The translations under genes and the position numbers were made by a program. Under the pieces are notes generated by a model. The model worked only from the letters and a program-made list of their open reading frames with translations, was not told the origin of the DNA and did no database searches. From contig CAVQZA010000015.1 of the NCBI GenBank assembly GCA_963718355.1, positions 1-64,000 on the forward strand: a stretch of 64,000 bases of DNA, in the 5' to 3' direction. Numbering within the stretch: position 1 is the first letter of the stretch; the number at the start of each line of letters is the position of its first letter. Positions 24,624 through 32,172 of this stretch are shown in pieces. Source of the DNA: CAVQZA01 sp963718355 (GTDB lineage Bacteria; Actinomycetota; Thermoleophilia; Gaiellales; Gaiellaceae).

Positions 24624-26129
24624 CTAGCTCTTGGCGGCAGGAGCCTTGACGGGCTTCCGCGTGTACTGCTTGATGAACTTCTCGGTGGCCTCGTAGGCCT
24701 CGTCGTCGACGATCTGCTTCGGCGGCGACTTCATCAGGTACGAGCTCGGCGCCTCGAGCGCGCCGGCGACGCCGTTGTTCAGCGCCAGCTTCGCGAGCCG
24801 CACCGCGTCGATCACAATCCCGGCCGAGTTCGGCGAGTCCCACACCTCGAGCTTCAGCTCCAGGTTCAGCGGCACGTCGCCGAAGGCCGAGCCCTCCATG
24901 CGGATGTAGGCCCACTTGCGGTCGGTCAGCCACGGCACGTGATCCGACGGGCCGACGTGGACGTTGCCGGCGCCGAGGTCGTAGTCGAGCATCGAGGTGA
25001 CGGCGTTCGTCTTCGAGATCTTCTTCGACTCGAGGCGCTCGCGCTCCAGCATGTTGAGGAAGTCGGAGTTGCCGCCGACGTTCAGCTGCATCGTCCGGTC
25101 GAGGTGGATGCCGCGCTCGCGGAAGAGGCTCGTGAGCACGCGATGCGTGATCGTCGCGCCGACCTGCGACTTGATGTCGTCGCCGATGATCGGCACGCCG
25201 GCGTCCTCGAAGCGCTTCTGCCAGTACCCCTCGCGCGCGGTGAAGACGGGCATGCAGTTCACCATCGCGCAGCCGGCGTTAAGGATCTGCTCGGTGTACC
25301 ACTTGGTCGCCTCCTCGGAGCCGACCGGGAGGTAGTTGACGACCACGTCCGTGCCCGTTTCTTTCAGGATCCCGACGACGTCGTCGGTCGGGCCGTCGGC
25401 CTTCTCGACGATCTCGGAGAGGTACTTGCCGAGCCCGTCGTGCGTCATCCCGCGCGAGACCTTGATCCCGGTCTTCGGCACGTCGGCGAACTTGATCGTG
25501 TCGTTCGGGTGCGCCCACATCGCCTCGGAGAGGTCGGCGCCGACCTTGCCCTTGACGACGTCGAAGGCGGCGGTGAACTCGATGTCGGAGATGTGATACC
25601 CGCCGAGGTTCACGTGCATCAGGCCCGGGACGAACTTGTCGTCGGGCGCGTCCTTGTAGTACTCGACCCCCTGGAGCAGAGAGTTGGCGCAGTTGCCCAC
25701 GCCGATGATCGCGACGCGGACCTTGTCCTCGCTGCGGGGCCTGTGGCCGTTCGTGGAAGCCATTGGTTCCTTTCTGCGGCCGCCCCCGAACGGGACCGAC
25801 CGTCGACGGTTCGATGTATGGGCGACCCCGAGCTGCTCGCTGAGCACGCGCAGGATCACGTCGTTCGTGTTGCTCTCCGTCTCGAACGCGGCGAGCTGGA
25901 TCTTCCGCTTCAGCTCCGGGGGGACACGGAGCAGGACGACACCGCTCGCGCCGGCGGCCGGACTGCGGCGGCCGGTCGGCTCGAACGGGATCTGGAAGCG
26001 GTTCGCGAGGATCCCGACGGCGACGTCGTTGACGTTCTCGCCGCGGGCCTCGGTCTCGGCGACGAGGCGTCGCTTGAGCTGGGCGGGCATCCTGACGAGG
26101 ACGCTCGTGCGATCGGACTTGGCAGCCAA
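24624..26129 (-). CDS. ino1: tandem ribbon-helix-helix domain fused to inositol-3-phosphate synthase
   Basis: One uninterrupted 501-codon frame. Residues about 8-100 contain two ribbon-helix-helix repeats (TSVLVRMPAQLKRRL; VVLLRVPPELKRKI), each followed by an N-D-V helix, as in Arc/CopG DNA-binding proteins. Residues 123-501 are inositol-1-phosphate synthase (VAIIGVGNCANSLLQG, NYLPVGSE, GDDIKSQVGATITHR, LNVGGNSDF), which makes inositol-3-phosphate from glucose-6-phosphate. The first start is TTG 26129, 9 nt after TATACT. An internal ATG at 25763 with its own AAAGGA would give the free 379-residue enzyme. So it is either a true fusion or two products in the same frame. Confidence 0.85.
   Translation of the reverse strand: MAAKSDRTSVLVRMPAQLKRRLVAETEARGENVNDVAVGILANRFQIPFEPTGRRSPAAGASGVVLLRVPPELKRKIQLAAFETESNTNDVILRVLSEQLGVAHTSNRRRSVPFGGGRRKEPMASTNGHRPRSEDKVRVAIIGVGNCANSLLQGVEYYKDAPDDKFVPGLMHVNLGGYHISDIEFTAAFDVVKGKVGADLSEAMWAHPNDTIKFADVPKTGIKVSRGMTHDGLGKYLSEIVEKADGPTDDVVGILKETGTDVVVNYLPVGSEEATKWYTEQILNAGCAMVNCMPVFTAREGYWQKRFEDAGVPIIGDDIKSQVGATITHRVLTSLFRERGIHLDRTMQLNVGGNSDFLNMLERERLESKKISKTNAVTSMLDYDLGAGNVHVGPSDHVPWLTDRKWAYIRMEGSAFGDVPLNLELKLEVWDSPNSAGIVIDAVRLAKLALNNGVAGALEAPSSYLMKSPPKQIVDDEAYEATEKFIKQYTRKPVKAPAAKS
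25761..25774 (-). promoter_or_regulatory. internal ribosome-binding site and start for free Ino1
   Basis: The minus strand reads AGAAAGGAACCAATG, a good Shine-Dalgarno 4-5 nt before the in-frame ATG 25763. Translation from here gives a normal-length inositol-3-phosphate synthase (379 residues) without the DNA-binding domain. Confidence 0.65.
25799..25810. repeat. 12-bp perfect palindrome ACCGTCGACGGT
   Basis: This palindrome lies within the linker between the ribbon-helix-helix part and the Ino1 start, about 25 bp upstream of the internal Shine-Dalgarno. It could be an operator for the ribbon-helix-helix domain, or chance in GC-rich DNA. Confidence 0.35.
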
Positions 26130-26138
26130 ACTGCTATC

Positions 26139-26148
26139 AGTATAGCAT
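26139..26148. promoter_or_regulatory. overlapping divergent -10 elements, RHH-ino1/HbpS-like
   Basis: The minus strand has TATACT (26144-26139), 9 nt before TTG 26129. The plus strand has TAGCAT (26143-26148), 7 nt before ATG 26156. They overlap by 2 bp in a locally AT-rich 26-bp intergenic region, so the two transcripts may compete. Confidence 0.5.
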
Positions 26149-26155
26149 TGGCTCC

Positions 26156-26623
26156 ATGAGCGATCTCGACAGACTGGCCGCAGAGGAGCAGGCGCTCCAG
26201 TTCAGCACGTTCACGAACGATGACGCCTGGGAGCTCGGGAACCGCCTCGTCACCGCCGCTCGCGCGGCCGCGCTGCCGATCACGATCGACATCCGCCGCG
26301 GCGACCAGCAGCTCTTCCACGTCGCGCTGCCGGCGACCTCGCCCGACAACGATGCGTGGATCGAGCGGAAGATCCGGCTCGTCCGCCGCGTCGGCCGCAG
26401 CTCGTTCGCGGTCGGCTCACAGCTGCGCCTCGAGGGTCGGACGATCGAGGAGGCCTACGTCCTGAGCGAGTCCGAGTACGCGCCGCACGGCGGAGCGTTC
26501 CCGGTCCGCGTCAAGGGCGTCGGCGTCGTCGGCACGGTTGCGGTCTCAGGGCTTCCGCAGGAAGAGGACCACGCCTTCGTGGTCAAGATCATCGCGCAGT
26601 ATCTGAACGCGACGGAGGACTAG
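26156..26623 (+). CDS. HbpS/GlcG-like heme-degrading domain protein (UPF0303 type)
   Basis: A 155-residue single-domain protein of the GlcG/HbpS superfamily (AWELGNRLVTAARAAALPIT, ITIDIRRGDQQLFHVALP, YAPHGGAFPVRVKGVGVVG, VSGLPQEEDHAFVVKII). Relatives bind or degrade heme, or serve as small-molecule sensors. No signal peptide is seen, so it is cytoplasmic. ATG 26156 follows TAGCAT by 7 nt. Its last 35 nt overlap the end of the convergent phosphatidyltransferase gene. Confidence 0.85.
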   Translation: MSDLDRLAAEEQALQFSTFTNDDAWELGNRLVTAARAAALPITIDIRRGDQQLFHVALPATSPDNDAWIERKIRLVRRVGRSSFAVGSQLRLEGRTIEEAYVLSESEYAPHGGAFPVRVKGVGVVGTVAVSGLPQEEDHAFVVKIIAQYLNATED

Positions 26624-27239
26624 CCTCCCGGAGCTGCCGGCGCACGCTCCAGATGCGCTGGCCCACCGTGACCCACGCGGTGACGCAGAGGAGAGCCAGG
26701 GCGTAAGGCAGCGCGCCCCACGGTGCCAGCACGAGGCCGGCTGTGATCACGACCACCCGCTCTGCCCTCGAGCCGATCCCGACCGCGCCCTTCAGCCCGA
26801 GCGCTTCGGCCCTGGCGCGCGTGTAACTGACGAGCAGCGAGCCGAGCAGAGCGAGGAACGCGAGCCCGACCGAGAGCAGGCGCGAGTCGCGGGCCGCGAG
26901 CAGCGCGATCGCCCCGAGCATCAGCCCCTCGCCGATCCGGTCGGTGGTCGAGTCGAGGAACGCGCCGAACGGCGTCCCCTTGCCACTCGTCCGCGCGAGC
27001 GCGCCGTCGAGGATGTCGAGCAGCGAGCCGATGACGAAGAGGAGCGCGCCGGCCCAGTAGAGAGCGTCGCTCCGGTAGGCGAAGTAGACGAGGACGGCCG
27101 CAACGGCGCAGAGCGTCACGCCCGTCGCCGTGAGCGCGTTCGGCGTCACGCGCGTCCGCCCGAGCGAGACCACCGAGCGAGAGGCGAGCCGGCGGGCGCC
27201 GTCCGTGTACCCCTGTTTGATCGCCTCGCCGCGGCTCAC
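26589..27239 (-). CDS. CDP-alcohol phosphatidyltransferase, probably PI-phosphate synthase
   Basis: A 216-residue membrane enzyme with the family signature DILDGALARTSGKGTPFGAF continuing to LDSTTDR (D-x2-DG-x2-AR-x8-G-x3-D-x3-D). It joins CDP-diacylglycerol to an alcohol. Residues SRAER near the C-terminal third and proximity to inositol-3-phosphate synthase favour phosphatidylinositol-phosphate synthase over phosphatidylglycerophosphate synthase; this is inference. The start is GTG 27239, overlapping the PAP2 gene stop as GTGA. Five to six transmembrane segments are visible. Confidence 0.87.
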   Translation of the reverse strand: MSRGEAIKQGYTDGARRLASRSVVSLGRTRVTPNALTATGVTLCAVAAVLVYFAYRSDALYWAGALLFVIGSLLDILDGALARTSGKGTPFGAFLDSTTDRIGEGLMLGAIALLAARDSRLLSVGLAFLALLGSLLVSYTRARAEALGLKGAVGIGSRAERVVVITAGLVLAPWGALPYALALLCVTAWVTVGQRIWSVRRQLREASPPSRSDTAR

Positions 27240-27961
27240 GCGCGGGCGAGGACGCGGCGGCGCAGCGGCTCGCGGTAGATCACGATGCCGGCGAGGATCG
27301 CGACGAGGTTGCCGGCGAGCACGTCAAGCCAGAAATGGTTCCCCGTCGCCATCACCGAGAACCAGACCCAGACCGGCCAGAGCGCCCAGAACAGCTTGAA
27401 GATCGGCCGCCGGCAGATCATCGCGAGCGTGATCCCGACGATCAGCGCGTCCGCGGCGTGCAGGCTCGGCATCGCGGCATACGGATTCGCCGCGAGCTGA
27501 ACGACACCGTCGCGGTGCGAGTCGATGAAGCCGAACGACGGGAACATCCGCGGCGGCGCGGTCGGCATGAAGATGTAGCCGACGAGCCCGAACACGTTCG
27601 CCAGCAGGATCCAGTTGCGGAACTTGTAGAAGCGGTCGTGCCGGCGCACGTAGACCCAGAGCAGCGCGAGCCCGACGACCGTGAACTCCGAGTTCCAGTA
27701 CGTCCAGCTCACCGCAGCCGAGAGCCAGTGCGACTGCTGTGCGATGCGCTGGAACGTCAGCTCGTAGAGCGCGTTTGCGCTGCTCTCGAAGTCGATCACC
27801 CGCAGGCCGTTGTGGAACGCGGCGGCCGGCGAGCGGTCCGCGAGGCCGCGCACGAGCTGGTAGACGATCAGGAACCCGAACCAGATCGCGACCTGGCGCC
27901 CTAGGTCCGCCCACCCACGAGGCAGGTAGCGCTTACCTACGCGTACGACGGCGTCCGTCAT
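27236..27961 (-). CDS. PAP2-superfamily membrane phosphatase/phosphotransferase
   Basis: A 241-residue polytopic protein with the PAP2 signature in three parts: MPTAPPRM, PSLHAADA and ATGNHFWLDVLAG. It is of the Aur1/inositolphosphotransferase-like branch (PAP2_3). Coupled to the CDP-alcohol phosphatidyltransferase, it might dephosphorylate phosphatidylinositol phosphate or transfer phosphoinositol. GGAGAGC lies 6 nt before ATG 27961. It acts at the cytoplasmic membrane, with the active site probably on the outer face. Confidence 0.88.
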   Translation of the reverse strand: MTDAVVRVGKRYLPRGWADLGRQVAIWFGFLIVYQLVRGLADRSPAAAFHNGLRVIDFESSANALYELTFQRIAQQSHWLSAAVSWTYWNSEFTVVGLALLWVYVRRHDRFYKFRNWILLANVFGLVGYIFMPTAPPRMFPSFGFIDSHRDGVVQLAANPYAAMPSLHAADALIVGITLAMICRRPIFKLFWALWPVWVWFSVMATGNHFWLDVLAGNLVAILAGIVIYREPLRRRVLARA

Positions 27962-28034
27962 TGCTGCTCTCCCGGGGCCCGCATAACCCGCTCATTCTAC
28001 TGTTCGGGCCGACGTGCCCGGAAATTGCGGCTCC

Positions 28035-29039
28035 TCAGCCGCCGATGAACGACATCTCGACCTTGGGCAGGTCGACGGTCGCGGCCGAGCGGAGCTCCGA
28101 ATAACGGTCGCCGCGCGCGAGCCAGACCGAGCCGATCGCGGCCTCGAGCTCCGCATCGGAGGCCCCGGCCCGGAGCAGCGCGCGCAGGTCGTGGCCGCGC
28201 GTCGCGAAAAGGCAGGTGTAGAGCGAGCCGTCGGCGGAAAGGCGCGCCCGCGTGCAGTCGCCGCAGAACGGCTGGGTGACCGACGCGATCACGCCGATCT
28301 CGCCGCTGCCGTCGCGGTAGCGATATCGCCGCGCGACCTCGCCGCGGTAGTTCGCCTCGGCGGGCTCGAGCGGGAGCTCTGCGCTGATCATCGCCACGAG
28401 CTCGGCCGCCGGGACGACGTCGTCGAGCCGCCAGCCGTTCGTGTGGCCGACGTCCATGTACTCGATCATCCTGAGGATGCAGCCGCGATCGCGGAACGCG
28501 TGCGCCATCGGCAGGACGCTGTGCTCGTTGAGTCCGCGGCGCACGACCATGTTCACCTTCACGGGCAGCCCCACGGCCAGCGCCGCGTCGATGCCCTCGA
28601 GCACGCGGGCGACCGGGAAGTCGATGTCGTTCATCGCGCTGAACACGTCGTCGTCGAGCGAGTCGAGGCTGACCGTGATCCGCCGGAGCCCCGCGTCCTT
28701 CAGCGCCTGCGCCTTCGCGGCGAGGAGCGCGCCGTTCGTGGTCAGCGTGAGGTCGAGCCCGGGGATCGCCGCGAGCATCGCCACGAGGTTCTCGAGCTCG
28801 CGCCGCAGCAGCGGCTCGCCTCCGGTGAGGCGCACCTTCTCGGCGCCCGCCGCGACGAACGCGCGGGTCACGCGCTCGATCTCCTCGAAAGTGAGCAGCT
28901 TCTCGCGCGCGAGAAACTCGAAGTCGCGGCCGAAGACCTCCTTCGGCATGCAGTAGACGCACCGGAAGTTGCATCGGTCGGTGACGGAGATCCGCACGTC
29001 GCGGAGCGGCCGGCCAAGCGTGTCGGCGACGGTGCCCAT
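28035..29039 (-). CDS. moaA: GTP 3',8-cyclase of molybdopterin synthesis
   Basis: A 334-residue radical-SAM enzyme for the first step of Moco biosynthesis. The N-terminal cluster is CNFRCVYCMP, followed by LTGGEPLLR and LTTNGALL. The second, substrate-binding cluster is in FCGDCTRARLSADGSLYTCLF. The C terminus ends in GG after MSFI, the typical MoaA tail. ATG 29039 lies 6 nt after TAGCCT. No other moa gene is nearby. Confidence 0.96.
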   Translation of the reverse strand: MGTVADTLGRPLRDVRISVTDRCNFRCVYCMPKEVFGRDFEFLAREKLLTFEEIERVTRAFVAAGAEKVRLTGGEPLLRRELENLVAMLAAIPGLDLTLTTNGALLAAKAQALKDAGLRRITVSLDSLDDDVFSAMNDIDFPVARVLEGIDAALAVGLPVKVNMVVRRGLNEHSVLPMAHAFRDRGCILRMIEYMDVGHTNGWRLDDVVPAAELVAMISAELPLEPAEANYRGEVARRYRYRDGSGEIGVIASVTQPFCGDCTRARLSADGSLYTCLFATRGHDLRALLRAGASDAELEAAIGSVWLARGDRYSELRSAATVDLPKVEMSFIGG

Positions 29040-29048
29040 ACGGAAAGG

Positions 29049-30321
29049 CTACTCGGCCCAGATCTGGGCGAGGTGGACGATCGTCGCGCACGCCGCGCCC
29101 ATGTCCTGGACGCAGATCCATTCGCGCTCGGAGTGATACTCGTGGCCGCCGTCGAAGAGGTTCGGAGTGGGGAGGCCGAGCTCGGTGAGGCGCGAGCCGT
29201 CGGTGCCGCCGCGGATCCAGGTCAGGTGCGGGTCGAGACCGGCGCGGCGGATCGCCTCCTCGGCCGCCGCGACCAGCGCGGGATGCTCGTCGAGCACGCG
29301 CTTCATGTTCGTGTACTGGCGCCGAACCGTTACCTCGACGCGCGCCCGCTCGTCCTGCTCTGCGGTCTCCGCCGCGAGCTGTCGCACCAGCGCCTCGTGC
29401 TCCGCGAGCCGTTCCTCGTCGAAGTCGCGGATGATCATCACGATCGACACCTCGGCTCCGTGCCCTTCGATCGTGTACGGATGGACGAAGCCCTCGCGCT
29501 CCTCGGTCGTCTCGGGCGAGAGCCCGTAGCGCGGGAGCGAGGCGATGAAGTCGGCCGCGAGCTTGATCGCGTTGACGAGGTGCCCCTTCGCGAAGCCGGG
29601 GTGCATGCTCACGCCCGTGAAGGTCACGACTGCTTCGAGCGCGGAGAAGGTCTCGTCCTGCAGCTCGCCGGCGGTCGAGCCGTCGATGGTGAACGCGGCC
29701 GCTGCACCGAACGCCTCGAGGTCGAAAAACGCCGTGCCGGCGCCGACCTCCTCGTCTGGCGTGAAGGCGATCCGGAGCGGACCATGTGCGAGCTCCGGGT
29801 GCGTGACGAGGTACTCGGCCGCCGCCATGATCTCCGCGACGCCGGCCTTGTCGTCAGCGCCGAGCAGCGTCGTCCCGTCGGTCGTGACGAGGTCGTGGCC
29901 GATGTGGCGGGCGAGCTCCGGCAGCTCGGCCGGATCGAGCTCGAGGTGCGGGTTCGCGGGCAGCGCGATCCGGCCGCCGTCGTAGCCCGTGACGAGCTGT
30001 GGCTTCACGTTCGCTCCGGACGACCTGCGGGCTCGTGTCGACGTGCGCGATCAGCCCGAGCGCCGGCACCTCGCGGTCGACCGTCGCGGGCACCGTCGCC
30101 GTCACGTAGCCGTGCTGGTCGAGGTGCGCGTCGGCGAGCCCGATCTCCTTCAGCTCCTCGACGAGGAGCCGCGAGAGGTCGAGCTGCTTCGCCGTCGAGG
30201 GGTAGGTGTCGGAGCCTTCGGCCGACTGCGTGTCGATCACCACGTAGCGCAGGAACCGGGCGAGCGCCGGCTCACCGAGCTCGGCCGCGAGCGGCGAGGA
30301 GTACCTGGAATCGGTCGCCAC
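29049..30321 (-). pseudogene. pepT: peptidase T (M20 tripeptidase), broken by a one-base frameshift
   Basis: The 5' part (from GTG 30321) encodes the peptidase T N terminus up to LIAHVDTSPQV. The rest (from KPQLVTGYDGG) continues in another frame. One extra base near 30022, in GTCGTCCGGAGCG, breaks the frame; removing one G restores the expected VSGANVKP junction. All metal-site motifs survive on either side: HVD, LLGADDKAGVAE, PDEEVGAG, DGSTAGE and GGHEYHSEREW. So this is a very recent lesion, a programmed shift, or a sequencing error. A downstream ATG at 30008 could yield only a truncated enzyme. Confidence 0.85.
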
Positions 30322-30357
30322 AGTACGGCGAGTTCTACCGCTTCCTAGAATCCCGCG

Positions 30358-31245
30358 ATGCCTGCGCGGACCGCCCCGTTCCTGTCGCTCGTCCTGGTCA
30401 CGGCGATCTGGGGCGTCACCTTCGTGCAGGTCAAGGACGCGGTGGCGATCTACCCGCTGTTCGCGTTCCTCGCGGTGCGGTTCATGATCGCGACGGCGAC
30501 GCTGTCGGTTCCCGCGGCCCGGCGCCTGCGTGGGCTCGGCCGGCGCGGCTGGATCTCGGGCGCCGCGGTCGGAGGGCTGCTCGCGAGCGGCTATGCCCTG
30601 CAGACGGCTGGGCTCGAGCGGACGACGGTGTCGAGCACGGGCTTCATCACGGGGATGTACGTCGTGCTGACGCCGCTCCTCGGGCTTGCGCTTTTCCGGA
30701 GCCCGGTGGCGCGGGTCACGTGGCTCGGCGTCGGGCTCGCGATGGCCGGGCTCGCGCTGCTCTCCGGCGTTCACACCGGCGGTTCGACGCTCGGCGACCT
30801 GCTCGTGCTCGGCGGAGCGGCGGTGTACGCGCTCCAGATCGTCGTGATGGAGCGGTTCGCGCCGCGGTACGACCCGCTCGCGCTGACCTTCGTCGAGATG
30901 GCCGCCGCGGCGGTCGGGCTCACGGTGGTCGCCGTCGCGCTTGGGCAGCTGACGATGCCGCACGGGCGGACGGTGTGGGCGGCGCTGCTCGTGACGGGGA
31001 TCTTCGCGAGCGCCCTCGCCTTCCTGTTCCAGACCTGGGCACAGCGTCGGCTCGACGCGACCCGGACGGCGCTCGCCTTCGCGCTCGAGCCGGTGTTCAC
31101 GGGGATCTTCGGCTTCGCGCTCGCGGGCGACCGGCTCGGGGCCGTCGGCTGGGCCGGGTGCGCGGTGATCCTCTCGGGGATCGTGATCGCGGAGCCGGCC
31201 GCCGCCGACCTGCTGAGCCGGCTCGTCCGGCCGAGGCCCGCGTAG
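30358..31245 (+). CDS. EamA/DMT-family transporter (first of a pair)
   Basis: A 295-residue, ten-helix drug/metabolite transporter of two EamA repeats. It starts FLSLVLVTAIWGVTFVQVKD, and the second repeat begins near LGDLLVLGGAAVYALQIVV. It is probably an exporter of amino acids or other small metabolites; the substrate is not predictable. ATG 30358 lies 6 nt after TAGAAT with no Shine-Dalgarno (leaderless). The stop TAG shares its last G with the GTG of the next EamA gene. Confidence 0.92.
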   Translation: MPARTAPFLSLVLVTAIWGVTFVQVKDAVAIYPLFAFLAVRFMIATATLSVPAARRLRGLGRRGWISGAAVGGLLASGYALQTAGLERTTVSSTGFITGMYVVLTPLLGLALFRSPVARVTWLGVGLAMAGLALLSGVHTGGSTLGDLLVLGGAAVYALQIVVMERFAPRYDPLALTFVEMAAAAVGLTVVAVALGQLTMPHGRTVWAALLVTGIFASALAFLFQTWAQRRLDATRTALAFALEPVFTGIFGFALAGDRLGAVGWAGCAVILSGIVIAEPAAADLLSRLVRPRPA

Positions 31246-32096
31246 TGGCCGTCGCGCTCGCGTTCTGCTCGGCGTTCCTGTTCGGCGCGATGACGGTCGT
31301 CCTGCGTTTTGCGCTGCGGCGCTCGCCGGCCGCGGAAATCGGGGCGTTCGCGACGACGGTGACCGCGCTCGTCGTCGCACTCGTCGCGCTCGCGATCGAG
31401 CCGCACGGCGCGGGCGACACGGGCGGGCTCGCGCTGTTCGCGCTCGTCGGGCTGCTCGCGCCGGGCGGCTCGCAGCTCCTGTTCACGATGGCGGTGCGTG
31501 ACGCCGGGCCGTCGCGAACCTCCGTCGTGGTCGGCGCCGCGCCGCTGATCTCGGTCGTGATCGCGATCCTGGTCCTGGGCGAGCCCGCGCAGGCGGCGCT
31601 GATCGTCGGTGCGCTGCTCGTCGTCGCCGGCGGGATCCTGCTCGTCTGCGAGCGCTCGCGCCCGGCTCACTACCGCGTGCTCGGCCTCGTCTTCGCGCTC
31701 GGCGGCGCGACGCTCTTCGCGATCCGCGACAACGTCGTCCGCTGGGCCTCGCACGGAACGGCCGTGCAGCCGATCCCCGCCGCGGTCGCCACGCTCGTTG
31801 GCGGCTCGGTCGTGATCCTCGGCTACCTCGTCCTCACCGGTCGGCGGCCGACCGCCAGGCTTGCAGCGCCGTTCGTACCGGCCGGTCTCCTGTTCGGGAT
31901 CTCGTACCTCTCGCTGTTCGAGGCGTACTACCACGGCAAGGTGACCGTCGTCTCGCCGATCGTCGCGACCGAGTCGCTCTGGGGAGTCCTGCTCGCCGCG
32001 ATCTTCATCGGACGCAGCGAGAAGATCGGCCCGCGCCTGATCGGCGGAGCGCTCTGCATCGTCGCCGGCGGGGCGCTGATCGCCCTGGTTCGCTAG
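31245..32096 (+). CDS. EamA/DMT-family transporter (second of a pair)
   Basis: A 283-residue EamA protein with ten hydrophobic helices. It starts VAVALAFCSAFLFGAMTVVL, and the second repeat starts GLVFALGGATLFAIRDNVV. GTG 31245 overlaps the stop of the first transporter (TAGTG), so they are translationally coupled. The two are only distantly similar, which favours a heteromeric pair or divergent specificities over a fresh duplication. Confidence 0.9.
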   Translation: MAVALAFCSAFLFGAMTVVLRFALRRSPAAEIGAFATTVTALVVALVALAIEPHGAGDTGGLALFALVGLLAPGGSQLLFTMAVRDAGPSRTSVVVGAAPLISVVIAILVLGEPAQAALIVGALLVVAGGILLVCERSRPAHYRVLGLVFALGGATLFAIRDNVVRWASHGTAVQPIPAAVATLVGGSVVILGYLVLTGRRPTARLAAPFVPAGLLFGISYLSLFEAYYHGKVTVVSPIVATESLWGVLLAAIFIGRSEKIGPRLIGGALCIVAGGALIALVR

Positions 32097-32117
32097 ATTG
32101 CGCCACGCAGGCAAAGA

Positions 32118-32136
32118 TTGATACCGTTCGACTTAG
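32118..32136 (+). promoter_or_regulatory. degenerate HAIR-like HspR site upstream of dnaK
   Basis: TTGATA-CCGTTCG-ACTTAG has the exact 7-nt spacing of the actinobacterial HAIR operator (CTTGAGT-N7-ACTCAAG), with four of six matches in each half shown. It lies in an AT-rich leader about 40 nt before the dnaK start. hspR is in the same operon. The match is weak. Confidence 0.35.
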
Positions 32137-32172
32137 ATTTTCTTAGCAACGGAGTAAAGGAGCAGTTTCGAG

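Noticed and set aside
28014..32096. Very long open frame (over 1300 codons) spanning moaA, pepT and the EamA genes on the plus strand
   Set aside because: Most of it is antisense to moaA and pepT, with Arg/Ala-biased composition typical of GC-rich shadow frames. Only its last part (from GTG 31245) is a real EamA transporter.
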